From AcAMD-5 sp044343935 (GTDB taxonomy: Bacteria > Actinomycetota > Actinomycetes > S36-B12 > UBA5976): a DNA stretch of 64,000 nucleotides. Shown piece after piece: positions 42,808 to 51,927 of this stretch (the first letter of the stretch is position 1; the number at the start of each line of letters is the position of its first letter). Location of the stretch: contig JBIJDU010000002.1 of the NCBI GenBank assembly GCA_044343935.1, positions 57,608 to 121,607 of the forward strand. The letters are read 5' to 3'. The translations under genes and the position numbers were made by a program. The notes under the pieces were generated by a model that saw only the letters and a program-made list of their open reading frames with translations, did not search any database and was not told the DNA's origin.

Positions 42808-42961
42808 TACAGTTCTCCTCTGCCACAGACCGTAGGTTGGTTACGCAAGTGACCACTAAGGCCCTAAGGGCGCCCACGCAGGCGAGTACGTTGACTCAAG
42901 TAATTGAGTTCACCCCGTGCCCGGCTGCACGGGGTTTTTTGTTTGATTTGGAAGGAGCCAA
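42808..42961 (+). promoter_or_regulatory. rplJ leader, probable L10 leader RNA
   Basis: The 150-base region before rplJ contains CTGCCACAGACCGTAGGTTG and GGTTACGCAAGTGACCACTAAGG, which resemble the L10(L12)4 binding leaders found before rplJL in many bacteria. It ends in an intrinsic-terminator-like hairpin (separate entry). The likely function is feedback control: excess L10-L12 binds and reduces rplJL expression. The match is from memory of the family, not a search. Confidence 0.6.
42913..42940 (+). terminator. Attenuator-like terminator before rplJ
   Basis: Stem CCCCGTGC (42913-42920) / GCACGGGG (42927-42934), loop CCGGCT, followed by TTTTTTG. It ends only about 10 bases before the rplJ ribosome-binding site GAAGGAG, so all transcription from an upstream promoter must read through it. 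This placement is typical of an attenuator in ribosomal protein leaders. Confidence 0.8.
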
Positions 42962-43642
42962 ATGGCACGGCCAGACAAGAGCGCTGCTGTTGCGGAACTG
43001 ACAGAGTCATTCCGTAGTGCAGATGCTGCAGTGTTGACTGAATATCGAGGCTTGACTGTTGCTCAATTAAAGCAGTTACGTCGCGACTTGGCAGCCAATG
43101 CTTCTTACATTGTCGCGAAGAACACTTTGACCAAGCGCGCTGCTAAAGATGCTGGGATTGAAGGTCTAGACGATCTACTTGTTGGTCCAAGTGCAATTGC
43201 CTTCGTTAAAGGCGATGCAGTTGAGACGGCAAAGGGGATTCGTGATTTTGCTAAAACTAATCCACTGCTCGTTATTAAAGGTGGTGTGTTTGAAGGCAAA
43301 GTTATTTCAGCAGATGATGTTAAGAAATTAGCTAATCTTGAATCACGTGAAGTTCTACTATCCAAGATGGCTGGCGCAATGCTTGCTTCACTTACCAAAG
43401 CTGCATACCTATTTAATGCGCCGCTTTCCCAAGCAGCGCGGGCAATTGATGCACTTCGCGTAAAAGCAGAGTCAGATCCATCTGTATTGAAAGGTGCCAC
43501 CGCACCAGCGCCAGCAGCGCCAGCTGCACCAGTAGTTGAAGCAGCTGCACCTGCAGCCGAAGCAACCGAAGAAGTTTCTGCAGTTGATGCTGCAGAGAGC
43601 AACAACTCCGCAGCAGACGCTGCAGAGCAAACCGAGGGCTGA
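42962..43642 (+). CDS. rplJ: 50S ribosomal protein L10
   Basis: L10 anchors the L7/L12 dimers of the ribosomal stalk. The 226-residue protein starts MARPDKSAAVAELTESF and has TEYRGLTVAQLKQLR, the KNTLTKRAA segment and a stalk-binding C-terminal helix. The last 55 or so residues are an Ala/Glu/Pro-rich tail that lengthens it beyond the usual 165-175 residues, an actinobacterial trend. GAAGGAG lies upstream of the ATG. Confidence 0.96.
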   Translation: MARPDKSAAVAELTESFRSADAAVLTEYRGLTVAQLKQLRRDLAANASYIVAKNTLTKRAAKDAGIEGLDDLLVGPSAIAFVKGDAVETAKGIRDFAKTNPLLVIKGGVFEGKVISADDVKKLANLESREVLLSKMAGAMLASLTKAAYLFNAPLSQAARAIDALRVKAESDPSVLKGATAPAPAAPAAPVVEAAAPAAEATEEVSAVDAAESNNSAADAAEQTEG

Positions 43643-43693
43643 GCCCAACAATCAAGTTCCGGCCCTCGGCCGGGTTAGTGAAAGGACGCCAAC

Positions 43694-44080
43694 ATGGCGA
43701 AGATGAGCACTGATCAACTGCTCGAGGCTTTCAAAGAGATGAGCCTTATCGAGTTGTCAGAGTTTGTTAAATTGTTTGAAGACACCTTTGGTGTTACAGC
43801 TGCAGCACCAGTTGCAGTTGCAGCAGCACCAGCTGCTGGCGGCGGCGACGCCGGTGGCGCGGAAGAGAAGGATGCATTTGATGTCATTCTCGAAGATGGC
43901 GGAGCTAACAAGATCGCAGTGATCAAGGAAGTTCGTGCGCTAACCAATTTAGGTCTAAAGGAAGCTAAGGATCTAGTTGAAGCAGCACCAAAGCCAGTTC
44001 TTGAAGGTGCAAAGAAAGACGATGCTGACAAGGCAAAGGCTGCACTAGAGGCTGCCGGCGCTAAGGTCTCAGTAAAGTAA
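43694..44080 (+). CDS. rplL: 50S ribosomal protein L7/L12
   Basis: Stalk protein, present in several copies per ribosome, that recruits translation GTPases. The 128 residues comprise an N-terminal dimerisation domain (LLEAFKEMSLIELSEFVKLF), an Ala/Gly hinge (about 38-58) and the C-terminal factor-binding domain with KIAVIKEVRALTNLGLKEAK. Conserved terminator downstream leaves rpoB partly separate in expression. Confidence 0.97.
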   Translation: MAKMSTDQLLEAFKEMSLIELSEFVKLFEDTFGVTAAAPVAVAAAPAAGGGDAGGAEEKDAFDVILEDGGANKIAVIKEVRALTNLGLKEAKDLVEAAPKPVLEGAKKDDADKAKAALEAAGAKVSVK

Positions 44081-44094
44081 GTTCAATTGTGAGG

Positions 44095-44120
44095 GGGGCC
44101 GGATTTTCCGGCCCCTTTTG
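44095..44120 (+). terminator. Terminator/attenuator between rplL and rpoB
   Basis: Perfect 9-bp stem GGGGCCGGA (44095-44103) / TCCGGCCCC (44107-44115) with a three-base loop, followed by TTTTGCATTTTT. It lies 14 bases after rplL and 170 bases before rpoB. Partial termination here is a known way to make more ribosomal stalk protein than RNA polymerase. Confidence 0.9.
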
Positions 44121-44289
44121 CATTTTTGTGAGGGACAAGACCCCCAAGCGTGGACTTGACAAACTGCCCTCTAAGATTTTCCTTCCTCGTCCAGACTCAT
44201 ATATGGCACCCCAGTGTTCATGCCTTGGGTGTTCTCGGTGTCGGACAAGCATTGGCATGAATATTCCTTAACAGTTCGGAAGGATTGCC

Positions 44290-47200
44290 TTGGCTGCCTC
44301 GACCACAAAAGTCTCATCCAAAGCCGTACGTGTTTCATTTGGCAAAGTTAAAGAAACACTTGAAGTTCCAAATCTCTTAGATCTCCAACGCGAATCATTT
44401 GAATGGTTGATTGGCGATCCAGCATGGCGTGCTCGCGTTCAAGCAGCAATTGACTCTGGCAAGACCGAAGTTCCGCGACAAAGCGGTCTGGAAGAAATCT
44501 TTGAAGAGATCTCACCAATTGAAGATATTGCTGGCACCATGTCACTTTCTTTCCGTGACCATCGCTTTGAGCCACCAAAGAACACTATTGAACAGTGCCG
44601 CGACAAGGACGCTACTTATTCCGCCGCACTATTCGTAACTGCAGAATTCATGAACAATGAAACTGGGGAAATTAAATCCCAAACCGTCTTCATGGGCGAT
44701 TTCCCACTGATGACAAATCGAGGCACATTTATTATCAATGGAACTGAGCGTGTGGTTGTCTCTCAGTTGGTCCGCTCGCCTGGTGTTTATTTTGAACATG
44801 AAGTTGACAAGGCAACTGAAAAGGATCTGTTTACCTCAAAAATTATTCCAAGCCGTGGTGCATGGCTAGAGTTTGATATCGACAAGAAGGACACCGTAGG
44901 AGTTCGTGTTGATCGCAAGCGCCGTCAACCAGCAACCACTTTCTTGCGTGCTATTGGTGTGCCAAGCGAAGTTATTAAAGAGCGCTTTGGCCAATTCCCA
45001 ACTATGGCTAATTACTTTGAAAAAGAATTACCTGGCACCCAAGATGATGCACTATTGGATCTTTACCGAAAGCTACGTCCGGGCGAACCACCAACAGTAG
45101 AAGCATCACGTCAATTGTTAGATAACTTGTACTTCAATCGCAAGCGCTATGACTTAGCAAAAGTTGGTCGCTTTAAATTGAATCACAAACTTGGCACCAA
45201 TGCTGAACTTACTGATTCGGTGCTTTCGCTAGAAGATATCTTGACCACAGTTGAATATCTAGTTCGACTTCATGCAGGTGAAACTGAGATGAAGTCACAA
45301 CGCGGAACTGTTGCTATTGCGTTTGATGACATTGACCACTTTGGTAATCGTCGCCTTCGCTCTGTCGGTGAGTTAATCCAGAATCAGATTCGAACTGGTT
45401 TGTCTCGAATGGAGCGCGTTGTTCGGGAACGAATGACAACTCAAGATGTAGAAGCAATTACGCCACAGACCTTGATCAACATTCGTCCAGTGGTAGCTGC
45501 GCTAAAAGAGTTCTTTGGCACATCACAGTTGTCACAATTTATGGACCAGACCAACCCAATTTCTGGTCTAACTCACAAGCGACGTTTGTCAGCGCTTGGC
45601 CCTGGTGGTTTGTCACGTGAACGCGCTGGCTTCGAAGTTCGTGACGTTCACCCATCTCACTATGGCCGGATGTGTCCGATTGAAACACCAGAAGGTCCAA
45701 ACATTGGTTTGATTGGATCACTGGCAACTTTCGCTCGCATTAATGAGTTCGGCTTTGTTGAGACGCCTTACCGAAAAGTTGTTAACGGTGTGGTTACTGA
45801 CAAGGTTGACTACCTAACTGCTCACGATGAAGATCTACACGTTATTGCTCAGGCAAACGCTGAACTTGATAGCAAGAATGCATTCAAAGATGAGCGCGTG
45901 TTAGTTCGTCGCAAGGGTGGCGAAGTTGAATTCGTACCTGCAGCCGATGTTGATTATATGGATGTTTCACCACATCAACTTTGGTCAGTTGCAACATCAA
46001 TGATTCCATTCTTGGAACACGATGACGCTAACCGCGCCTTGATGGGTGCAAACATGCAACGTCAGGCAGTACCACTAATCAAGACTGAAGCACCGTTTGT
46101 TGGAACTGGCATGGAGCTGCGTGCAGCAGTTGATGCTGGCGATGTGATCTTGGCAACCAAAGCTGGAACAGTTTCTTATGTTTCAGCAGATGTGATCAAA
46201 GTTGCCACGAAAGATGGTGAAGATGTTTATCGACTTCGCAAGTTTGATCGTTCCAACCAAGGTACTTGCTACAACCAACGACCAACTGTTTCAGAAGGCG
46301 ATCAAGTTGCAGCAAATGAAGTAATTGCTGACGGCCCCTCAACTGACTTAGGCGAGATGGCGTTAGGAAAGAACTTGCTGGTGGCATTTATGTCATGGGA
46401 AGGTCACAACTACGAAGATGCGATTATTTTGAGCCAGCGATTGGTACAAGATGACGTACTTACTTCAATTCACATTGAAGAATATGAAATTGATGCTCGT
46501 GATACCAAGCTTGGGCCAGAAGAAATTACTCGTGACATTCCAAATGTTTCAGAAGAAGTGCTCAAGGATCTAGATGAGCGCGGCATTATTCGAATTGGCG
46601 CTGAAGTGGTACCAGGCGATGTGCTAGTTGGCAAGGTAACACCTAAGGGTGAAACTGAGCTAACACCTGAAGAGCGTTTGCTACGTGCCATCTTCGGCGA
46701 GAAGGCGCGTGAAGTTCGCGATACCTCACTTAAGGTGCCACATGGTGAAGGCGGAACTGTTATTGCAGTTCGTGAATTTGATTCAGCTGATGGTGATGAG
46801 TTAGCAGCTGGGGTTAACCAATTAGTTCGCGTTTATCTGGCTCAGAAACGCAAGATCACTGAAGGCGACAAGCTTGCTGGTCGCCATGGCAACAAGGGTG
46901 TTATTGCTCGAATCTTGCCAGCTGAAGATATGCCATTCCTAGCTGATGGCACGCCAGTAGATATCGTGCTTAATCCTCTTGGTGTACCAAGCCGAATGAA
47001 TTTAGGTCAGGTATTGGAAACTCACCTTGGTTGGGTTGCGGCAACTGGTTGGAACATTGAAGGCAGTCCAAACTGGGCCGAAAATGTTTCTGCTGAAGCC
47101 CGCACTGCGCCAAAACGAACTCGAATTGCCACACCAGTATTTAATGGTGTTCGCGAAGATGAGTTAACTGGTTTGTTGCAGTCCACAACACCAGCGGACA

Positions 47201-47742
47201 CTGGTTTTCAGTTAGTTAATGAAACTGGAAAAGCACAATTGTTTGATGGCCGTTCCGGCGAACCATTCCCAGAGCCAATTGCGGTTGGTTACATGTACAT
47301 CTTGAAGCTGCATCACTTAGTTGATGACAAGATCCACGCCCGATCAACTGGTCCTTACAGCATGATCACGCAGCAACCACTTGGTGGTAAAGCACAGTTC
47401 GGTGGCCAGCGATTTGGTGAGATGGAAGTATGGGCGCTGGAAGCATATGGTGCTTCTTACGCACTGCAAGAACTTCTAACCATCAAGTCTGACGACGTGC
47501 TCGGTCGTGTGAAAGTTTATGAAGCTATCGTTAAGGGTGAAAACATCCCAGAGCCTGGTATTCCAGAATCCTTCAAGGTGTTGATGAAGGAAATGCAATC
47601 GTTGTGTCTCAACGTTGAGGTGCTATCAACTGATGGCGCAGCAATTGAGATGAAAGATCAAGACGAAGAGGTCTTCCGCACTGCGGAGGAACTCGGTATC
47701 GATCTGTCTCGGCGTGAGCCAAGCAGTGTCGAGGAGGTCTGA
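44290..47742 (+). CDS. rpoB: RNA polymerase beta subunit
   Basis: Catalytic beta subunit of 1150 residues, within the actinobacterial range. TTG start with GGAAGGA upstream, as in several actinobacteria. The rifampicin-binding region GTSQLSQFMDQ through THKRRLSALGPGGL is intact, with Thr421 where most bacteria have Asn (E. coli Asn518). KLAGRHGNKGV and the C-terminal GGKAQFGGQRFGEMEVWALE clamp motif are present. The 170-base leader between the rplL terminator and the start has no evident gene; a promoter there could not be fixed. Confidence 0.98.
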   Translation: MAASTTKVSSKAVRVSFGKVKETLEVPNLLDLQRESFEWLIGDPAWRARVQAAIDSGKTEVPRQSGLEEIFEEISPIEDIAGTMSLSFRDHRFEPPKNTIEQCRDKDATYSAALFVTAEFMNNETGEIKSQTVFMGDFPLMTNRGTFIINGTERVVVSQLVRSPGVYFEHEVDKATEKDLFTSKIIPSRGAWLEFDIDKKDTVGVRVDRKRRQPATTFLRAIGVPSEVIKERFGQFPTMANYFEKELPGTQDDALLDLYRKLRPGEPPTVEASRQLLDNLYFNRKRYDLAKVGRFKLNHKLGTNAELTDSVLSLEDILTTVEYLVRLHAGETEMKSQRGTVAIAFDDIDHFGNRRLRSVGELIQNQIRTGLSRMERVVRERMTTQDVEAITPQTLINIRPVVAALKEFFGTSQLSQFMDQTNPISGLTHKRRLSALGPGGLSRERAGFEVRDVHPSHYGRMCPIETPEGPNIGLIGSLATFARINEFGFVETPYRKVVNGVVTDKVDYLTAHDEDLHVIAQANAELDSKNAFKDERVLVRRKGGEVEFVPAADVDYMDVSPHQLWSVATSMIPFLEHDDANRALMGANMQRQAVPLIKTEAPFVGTGMELRAAVDAGDVILATKAGTVSYVSADVIKVATKDGEDVYRLRKFDRSNQGTCYNQRPTVSEGDQVAANEVIADGPSTDLGEMALGKNLLVAFMSWEGHNYEDAIILSQRLVQDDVLTSIHIEEYEIDARDTKLGPEEITRDIPNVSEEVLKDLDERGIIRIGAEVVPGDVLVGKVTPKGETELTPEERLLRAIFGEKAREVRDTSLKVPHGEGGTVIAVREFDSADGDELAAGVNQLVRVYLAQKRKITEGDKLAGRHGNKGVIARILPAEDMPFLADGTPVDIVLNPLGVPSRMNLGQVLETHLGWVAATGWNIEGSPNWAENVSAEARTAPKRTRIATPVFNGVREDELTGLLQSTTPADTGFQLVNETGKAQLFDGRSGEPFPEPIAVGYMYILKLHHLVDDKIHARSTGPYSMITQQPLGGKAQFGGQRFGEMEVWALEAYGASYALQELLTIKSDDVLGRVKVYEAIVKGENIPEPGIPESFKVLMKEMQSLCLNVEVLSTDGAAIEMKDQDEEVFRTAEELGIDLSRREPSSVEEV

Positions 47743-47799
47743 GGAAAGTCCTCAGATAACACTGAATAAATCCACTACTAGATAATTAAGGAAAACACA

Positions 47800-50700
47800 G
47801 TGCTAGATATCAACTTCTTCGACGGACTTCGAATCGGGTTGGCCACGCCAGAAGATGTGCGCAGCTGGTCATTCGGCGAAGTAAAGAAGCCAGAGACGAT
47901 TAACTACCGAACCTTGAAGCCTGAGAAGGACGGTTTGTTCTGCGAGAAGATTTTCGGTCCAACCAGAGACTGGGAATGCTATTGCGGTAAATATAAGCGT
48001 GTTCGCTTCAAAGGAATTATTTGCGAGCGATGCGGTGTTGAAGTAACTCGTGCCAAAGTTCGTCGTGAACGAATGGGTCACATTGAGTTAGCTGCTCCAG
48101 TAACTCACATCTGGTACTTCAAAGGCGTACCAAGTCGACTTGGTTACTTGCTAGATTTAGCGCCAAAGGATCTAGAAAAAGTAATCTACTTCGCCGCTTA
48201 TATGGTCACCGATGTTGATGCGGAGAAGCGTCATGCTGATCTGCCACGACTTGAAGCTGACATTGAAGCTGAGAAAAAACGTTGGGCTAAGCGTCGTGAC
48301 GAAGACATCAATGAACGCATCAAGAAGCACGAGCAGGATTTGGCAGAACTGGAAGCAGAAGATGCTAAAGCGGAAATCAAGCGAAAAGTCAAAGAAGGTG
48401 CGGAGCGTGATGTTAAGCGAATCCGCGCTGAAGCTGATGCCGAGATCGATCGACTAACTCGCGTGTTTGAGCGATTCCGAAATCTTAAGGTGCAAGACCT
48501 TGAGGGTGACGAAATGCTATTCCGCGAAATGCGCGATCGTTATGGCGATTACTTCTCGGGCTCCATGGGCGCGCAAGCAATTAAGCGTCGCTTGGAAACT
48601 TTTGATCTTGAAGGCAATGCAGAGCTGCTTCGCGAAGTTGCTCGAACTGGCAAAGGCGCCAAGAAAACTCGTGCACTAAAGCGACTAAAGGTAATTAATG
48701 CGTTTATTAATACCTCCGGTAGCCAGCGCGGCATGGTGCTTGATGCGGTTCCAGTTATTCCACCAGATCTACGTCCAATGGTTCAACTAGATGGTGGCCG
48801 ATTTGCAACTTCAGATCTAAACGATCTCTATCGCCGAGTAATTAACCGTAACAATCGATTGAAGCGATTGATTGACTTAGGTGCACCAGAAATTATCGTC
48901 AACAATGAAAAGCGAATGTTGCAAGAAGCTGTTGATGCCCTATTTGATAACGGACGCCGTGGTCGACCAGTAACTGGACCTGGCAACCGTGCACTGAAGT
49001 CACTTTCAGATATGTTGAAAGGTAAGCAAGGACGCTTCCGTCAAAACTTGCTTGGTAAGCGTGTTGATTATTCTGGCCGTTCGGTAATTGTGGTTGGTCC
49101 ACAGTTGAAGCTGCATCAATGCGGTCTGCCTAAGCAGATGGCGTTGGAGTTGTTCAAACCGTTCGTAATGAAGCGATTGGTTGATCTAAATCATGCGCAG
49201 AACATTAAGAGTGCAAAGCGAATGGTGGAGCGCTCTCGTTCAGTAGTTTGGGATGTTTTGGAAGAAGTAATTGCTGAGCATCCAGTGCTGTTAAACCGTG
49301 CACCAACGCTGCACCGACTTGGCATTCAAGCATTTGAACCGCTGCTAATTGAAGGTAAAGCAATTCAGATTCACCCGCTAGTAACTACTGCGTTTAACGC
49401 TGACTTCGACGGTGATCAGATGGCGGTGCACTTGCCGCTATCTGCAGAAGCTCAGGCAGAAGCGCGAATTTTGATGCTTTCTAGCAATAATATTTTGTCA
49501 CCAGCAAATGGCAAGCCAATTACCACACCAACCCAGGACATGGTGCTTGGTATTTACTTCTTAACTGGCTCATCGGCTGGCGAAAAAGGTGAAGGTGGCG
49601 CTTATTCATCTGTTGATGAAGCGATGATGGCGTTTGATCGCGGTGTTTTAAGTATTAGAGCGCAGATCAAACTTCGTGTTGCTGGCGATGTTGTGCCACC
49701 AAAGGCTGCGGTTCCAGCAACCTATGTAGCTGGTAAGCCATACACCCTGGAAACCACACTTGGTCGAGCATTGTTCAATGATGCACTACCAGTTGACTTC
49801 GAATTTGTGAACAAGGAAGTCGATAAGAAGGTACTAGGCGCCATTGTTAATGAGCTTGCTGATCGATACGAGCGCATTGATGTTGCAACCGCGCTGGATA
49901 AGCTAAAAGATCTTGGTTTCTACTGGGCGACTCGATCTGGTGTAACTGTGTCATTTGATGACATCGTGGCTCCGGCGGAGAAAGCTAAGTTGCTAGTTGC
50001 AGCTGAAGAAAAAGCTGCGAAGGTAGAAAAGAACTACGAGCGTGGATTGGTATCTGATACCGAGCGACGTCAAGAGTTAATTGAGATCTGGACGCGCGCA
50101 ACTGAAGATATTGCGCGTGCCATGGATGCAAACTTCCATGAGAGCAACCCACTTCGCAAGATGGTTGCCTCTGGTGCTCGCGGAAACATGCTGCAGTTGC
50201 GTCAGTTGGCTGGCATGCGTGGTCTGGTATCAAATCCAAAGGGTGAAATTATTCCTCGACCAATTAAGTCCAACTTCCGTGAAGGACTTTCGGTGTTGGA
50301 ATACTTTATCTCGACTCACGGCGCTCGTAAGGGTCTGGCTGATACTGCCCTTAGAACTGCGGACTCTGGTTACCTAACTCGTCGTTTGGTTGACGTATCG
50401 CAAGATGTGATCATCCGCGAAGAGGATTGCGGCACTGATCGCGGTATGCCAAAAGAGATTGCAACTAAAGACGCTAGCGGTAAGTTAGTAATGCTAGATA
50501 ACGTTGAATCATCAGTTGCTTCTCGTTATTTAGCACAAGATGCAGTTGCAGATGGCAAAGTTGTTGCTGCAGCAAATACTGAGCTGACTATGCCAGTAAT
50601 TGAATCATTGGTTGCTGCTGGCATTGCTGAAGTTCGTGCTCGTACCGTCTTTACTTGCGAAAGCAAGTACGGTACTTGCGCTACTTGCTACGGCCGTTCA

Positions 50701-51678
50701 TTGGCAGCAGGCAAATTGGTTGATGTTGGTGAAGCAGTTGGAATTATTGCGGCACAATCAATTGGTGAGCCTGGTACTCAGTTAACCATGCGTACCTTCC
50801 ACACTGGTGGTGTTGCTGGTGATGACATTACTCAGGGTCTACCACGTGTAGTTGAGTTGTTTGAAGCTCGAACACCAAAGGCAGTTGCACCAATTGCGCC
50901 ATTTACCGGCATCGTAAAGATCGAGGAAGCCGAGCGCATCCGAAAAATTACTGTGCATGGACCAGATGGTCAAGAAGAAGCTTTCTCGGTACCAAAGCGT
51001 CAACGTCTGTTAGTTGAAGATGGTGCTCAGGTAGAAGTTGGCACGCCGCTAGTGGTTGGTCCGTTAGATCCAAAGCAGATCTTGGATGTGCTTGGTATCC
51101 GTGCGGTGCAATCTCACTTAGTTGATCAGGTACAGCAGGTGTATCGCTCCCAAGGTGTATCAATTCACGATAAACACATTGAGATCATCTGCCGCCAGAT
51201 GCTAAAGCGCGTAACTATTCTGGAATCAGGTGACACTGATCTGCTAGCTGGTGAATTAGTTGATCGAGCCAGTTTCGAATCCGCGAACCGCACTGCAGTT
51301 GCCGAAGGCTTGCAGCCAGCTCAAGGTCGTCCAGTAATGCTTGGTATTACTAAGGCATCTCTTGCAACTGACTCTTGGCTTTCAGCTGCCTCCTTCCAGG
51401 AAACCACTCGCGTGTTGACCGAAGCGGCAATTCAGGGCAAGAGCGATCCGCTGCTTGGTTTGAAGGAGAACGTGATCCTGGGCAAGTTGATCCCAGCGGG
51501 TACTGGTCTTGCCAGATACCGAAACGTGAAGGTCGAACCAACCGAGGAGGCCAAGTCAAGCATGTATGCGTCGCTTAGCACCTACGACGATCTGCCGTAT
51601 TTTGGCTTCACCGAGACCCAGTCTGAAGCAGTTCCGCTTGAGGAATATGACTTTGGGGGCTATGACCAGCGGCAATAA
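47800..51678 (+). CDS. rpoC: RNA polymerase beta' subunit
   Basis: Catalytic beta' subunit of 1292 residues. The N-terminal zinc site is Cys60, Cys62, Cys75 and Cys78, and the Mg-binding active site NADFDGDQM has Asp535, Asp537 and Asp539. The trigger-loop region GEPGTQLTMRTFHTGGVAG and a second zinc site with CESKYGTCATCYGR are present. GTG start. It has the actinobacterial insertion rich in Lys/Glu near residues 140-220. A terminator follows 14 bases after the stop. Confidence 0.98.
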   Translation: MLDINFFDGLRIGLATPEDVRSWSFGEVKKPETINYRTLKPEKDGLFCEKIFGPTRDWECYCGKYKRVRFKGIICERCGVEVTRAKVRRERMGHIELAAPVTHIWYFKGVPSRLGYLLDLAPKDLEKVIYFAAYMVTDVDAEKRHADLPRLEADIEAEKKRWAKRRDEDINERIKKHEQDLAELEAEDAKAEIKRKVKEGAERDVKRIRAEADAEIDRLTRVFERFRNLKVQDLEGDEMLFREMRDRYGDYFSGSMGAQAIKRRLETFDLEGNAELLREVARTGKGAKKTRALKRLKVINAFINTSGSQRGMVLDAVPVIPPDLRPMVQLDGGRFATSDLNDLYRRVINRNNRLKRLIDLGAPEIIVNNEKRMLQEAVDALFDNGRRGRPVTGPGNRALKSLSDMLKGKQGRFRQNLLGKRVDYSGRSVIVVGPQLKLHQCGLPKQMALELFKPFVMKRLVDLNHAQNIKSAKRMVERSRSVVWDVLEEVIAEHPVLLNRAPTLHRLGIQAFEPLLIEGKAIQIHPLVTTAFNADFDGDQMAVHLPLSAEAQAEARILMLSSNNILSPANGKPITTPTQDMVLGIYFLTGSSAGEKGEGGAYSSVDEAMMAFDRGVLSIRAQIKLRVAGDVVPPKAAVPATYVAGKPYTLETTLGRALFNDALPVDFEFVNKEVDKKVLGAIVNELADRYERIDVATALDKLKDLGFYWATRSGVTVSFDDIVAPAEKAKLLVAAEEKAAKVEKNYERGLVSDTERRQELIEIWTRATEDIARAMDANFHESNPLRKMVASGARGNMLQLRQLAGMRGLVSNPKGEIIPRPIKSNFREGLSVLEYFISTHGARKGLADTALRTADSGYLTRRLVDVSQDVIIREEDCGTDRGMPKEIATKDASGKLVMLDNVESSVASRYLAQDAVADGKVVAAANTELTMPVIESLVAAGIAEVRARTVFTCESKYGTCATCYGRSLAAGKLVDVGEAVGIIAAQSIGEPGTQLTMRTFHTGGVAGDDITQGLPRVVELFEARTPKAVAPIAPFTGIVKIEEAERIRKITVHGPDGQEEAFSVPKRQRLLVEDGAQVEVGTPLVVGPLDPKQILDVLGIRAVQSHLVDQVQQVYRSQGVSIHDKHIEIICRQMLKRVTILESGDTDLLAGELVDRASFESANRTAVAEGLQPAQGRPVMLGITKASLATDSWLSAASFQETTRVLTEAAIQGKSDPLLGLKENVILGKLIPAGTGLARYRNVKVEPTEEAKSSMYASLSTYDDLPYFGFTETQSEAVPLEEYDFGGYDQRQ

Positions 51679-51691
51679 TTGAGGTAAGCGA

Positions 51692-51716
51692 GGGGCCGAG
51701 AAATCGGCCCCTTTTG
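51692..51716 (+). terminator. Intrinsic terminator after rpoC
   Basis: Perfect 8-bp stem GGGGCCGA (51692-51699) / TCGGCCCC (51704-51711) with a GAAA tetraloop, then TTTTGCTTT. The 3' half (CGGCCCCTTTTGC) is identical to that of the terminator after rplL. It ends the rplJL-rpoBC transcript. Confidence 0.92.
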
Positions 51717-51733
51717 CTTTCCGCCCCCCGACT

Positions 51734-51762
51734 TTGACCCCGCTAGGGGGGTGGGGTATTTT
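51734..51762 (+). promoter_or_regulatory. Candidate housekeeping promoter for the str operon
   Basis: TTGACC (51734-51739) and TATTTT (51757-51762) are separated by 17 bp, close to the -35 and -10 consensus of the principal sigma factor. They lie about 165 bases before rpsL, immediately after the rpoC terminator, so the transcript would include the structured leader described separately. Base matches alone do not prove activity. Confidence 0.5.
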
Positions 51763-51772
51763 TCTCCTCCGC

Positions 51773-51889
51773 GCTCGAAGCAGTTCGAGCCAAGCTGTAA
51801 AGCCACTAACAATCGTTAGTTGGTAACCCATCGATTAGGGCCTTGGTTTCATGCGCCCAAAATCGGCGACACACCCGACCGCGGGTGTG
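51773..51889 (+). promoter_or_regulatory. rpsL leader with three hairpins
   Basis: Three perfect stems follow one another: GCTCGAA/TTCGAGC with loop GCAG (51773-51790), ACTAAC/GTTAGT with loop AATC (51805-51820), and CACACCCG/CGGGTGTG with loop ACCG (51870-51889). All have four-base loops. None has a T tract, so they are unlikely to be terminators. A structured leader controlling the str operon is my inference; I do not recognise a named family. Confidence 0.55.
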
Positions 51890-51927
51890 GGGGATTGCAG
51901 TTAAGACGCAACAGATAGGGAGTGACT

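Noticed and set aside
44156..44177. TTGACA with TAAGAT upstream of rpoB as a promoter
   Set aside because: The -35 match is perfect but the only -10-like hexamer is 10 bp away, too close for a sigma-70-type promoter, and no good hexamer lies at 16-18 bp.
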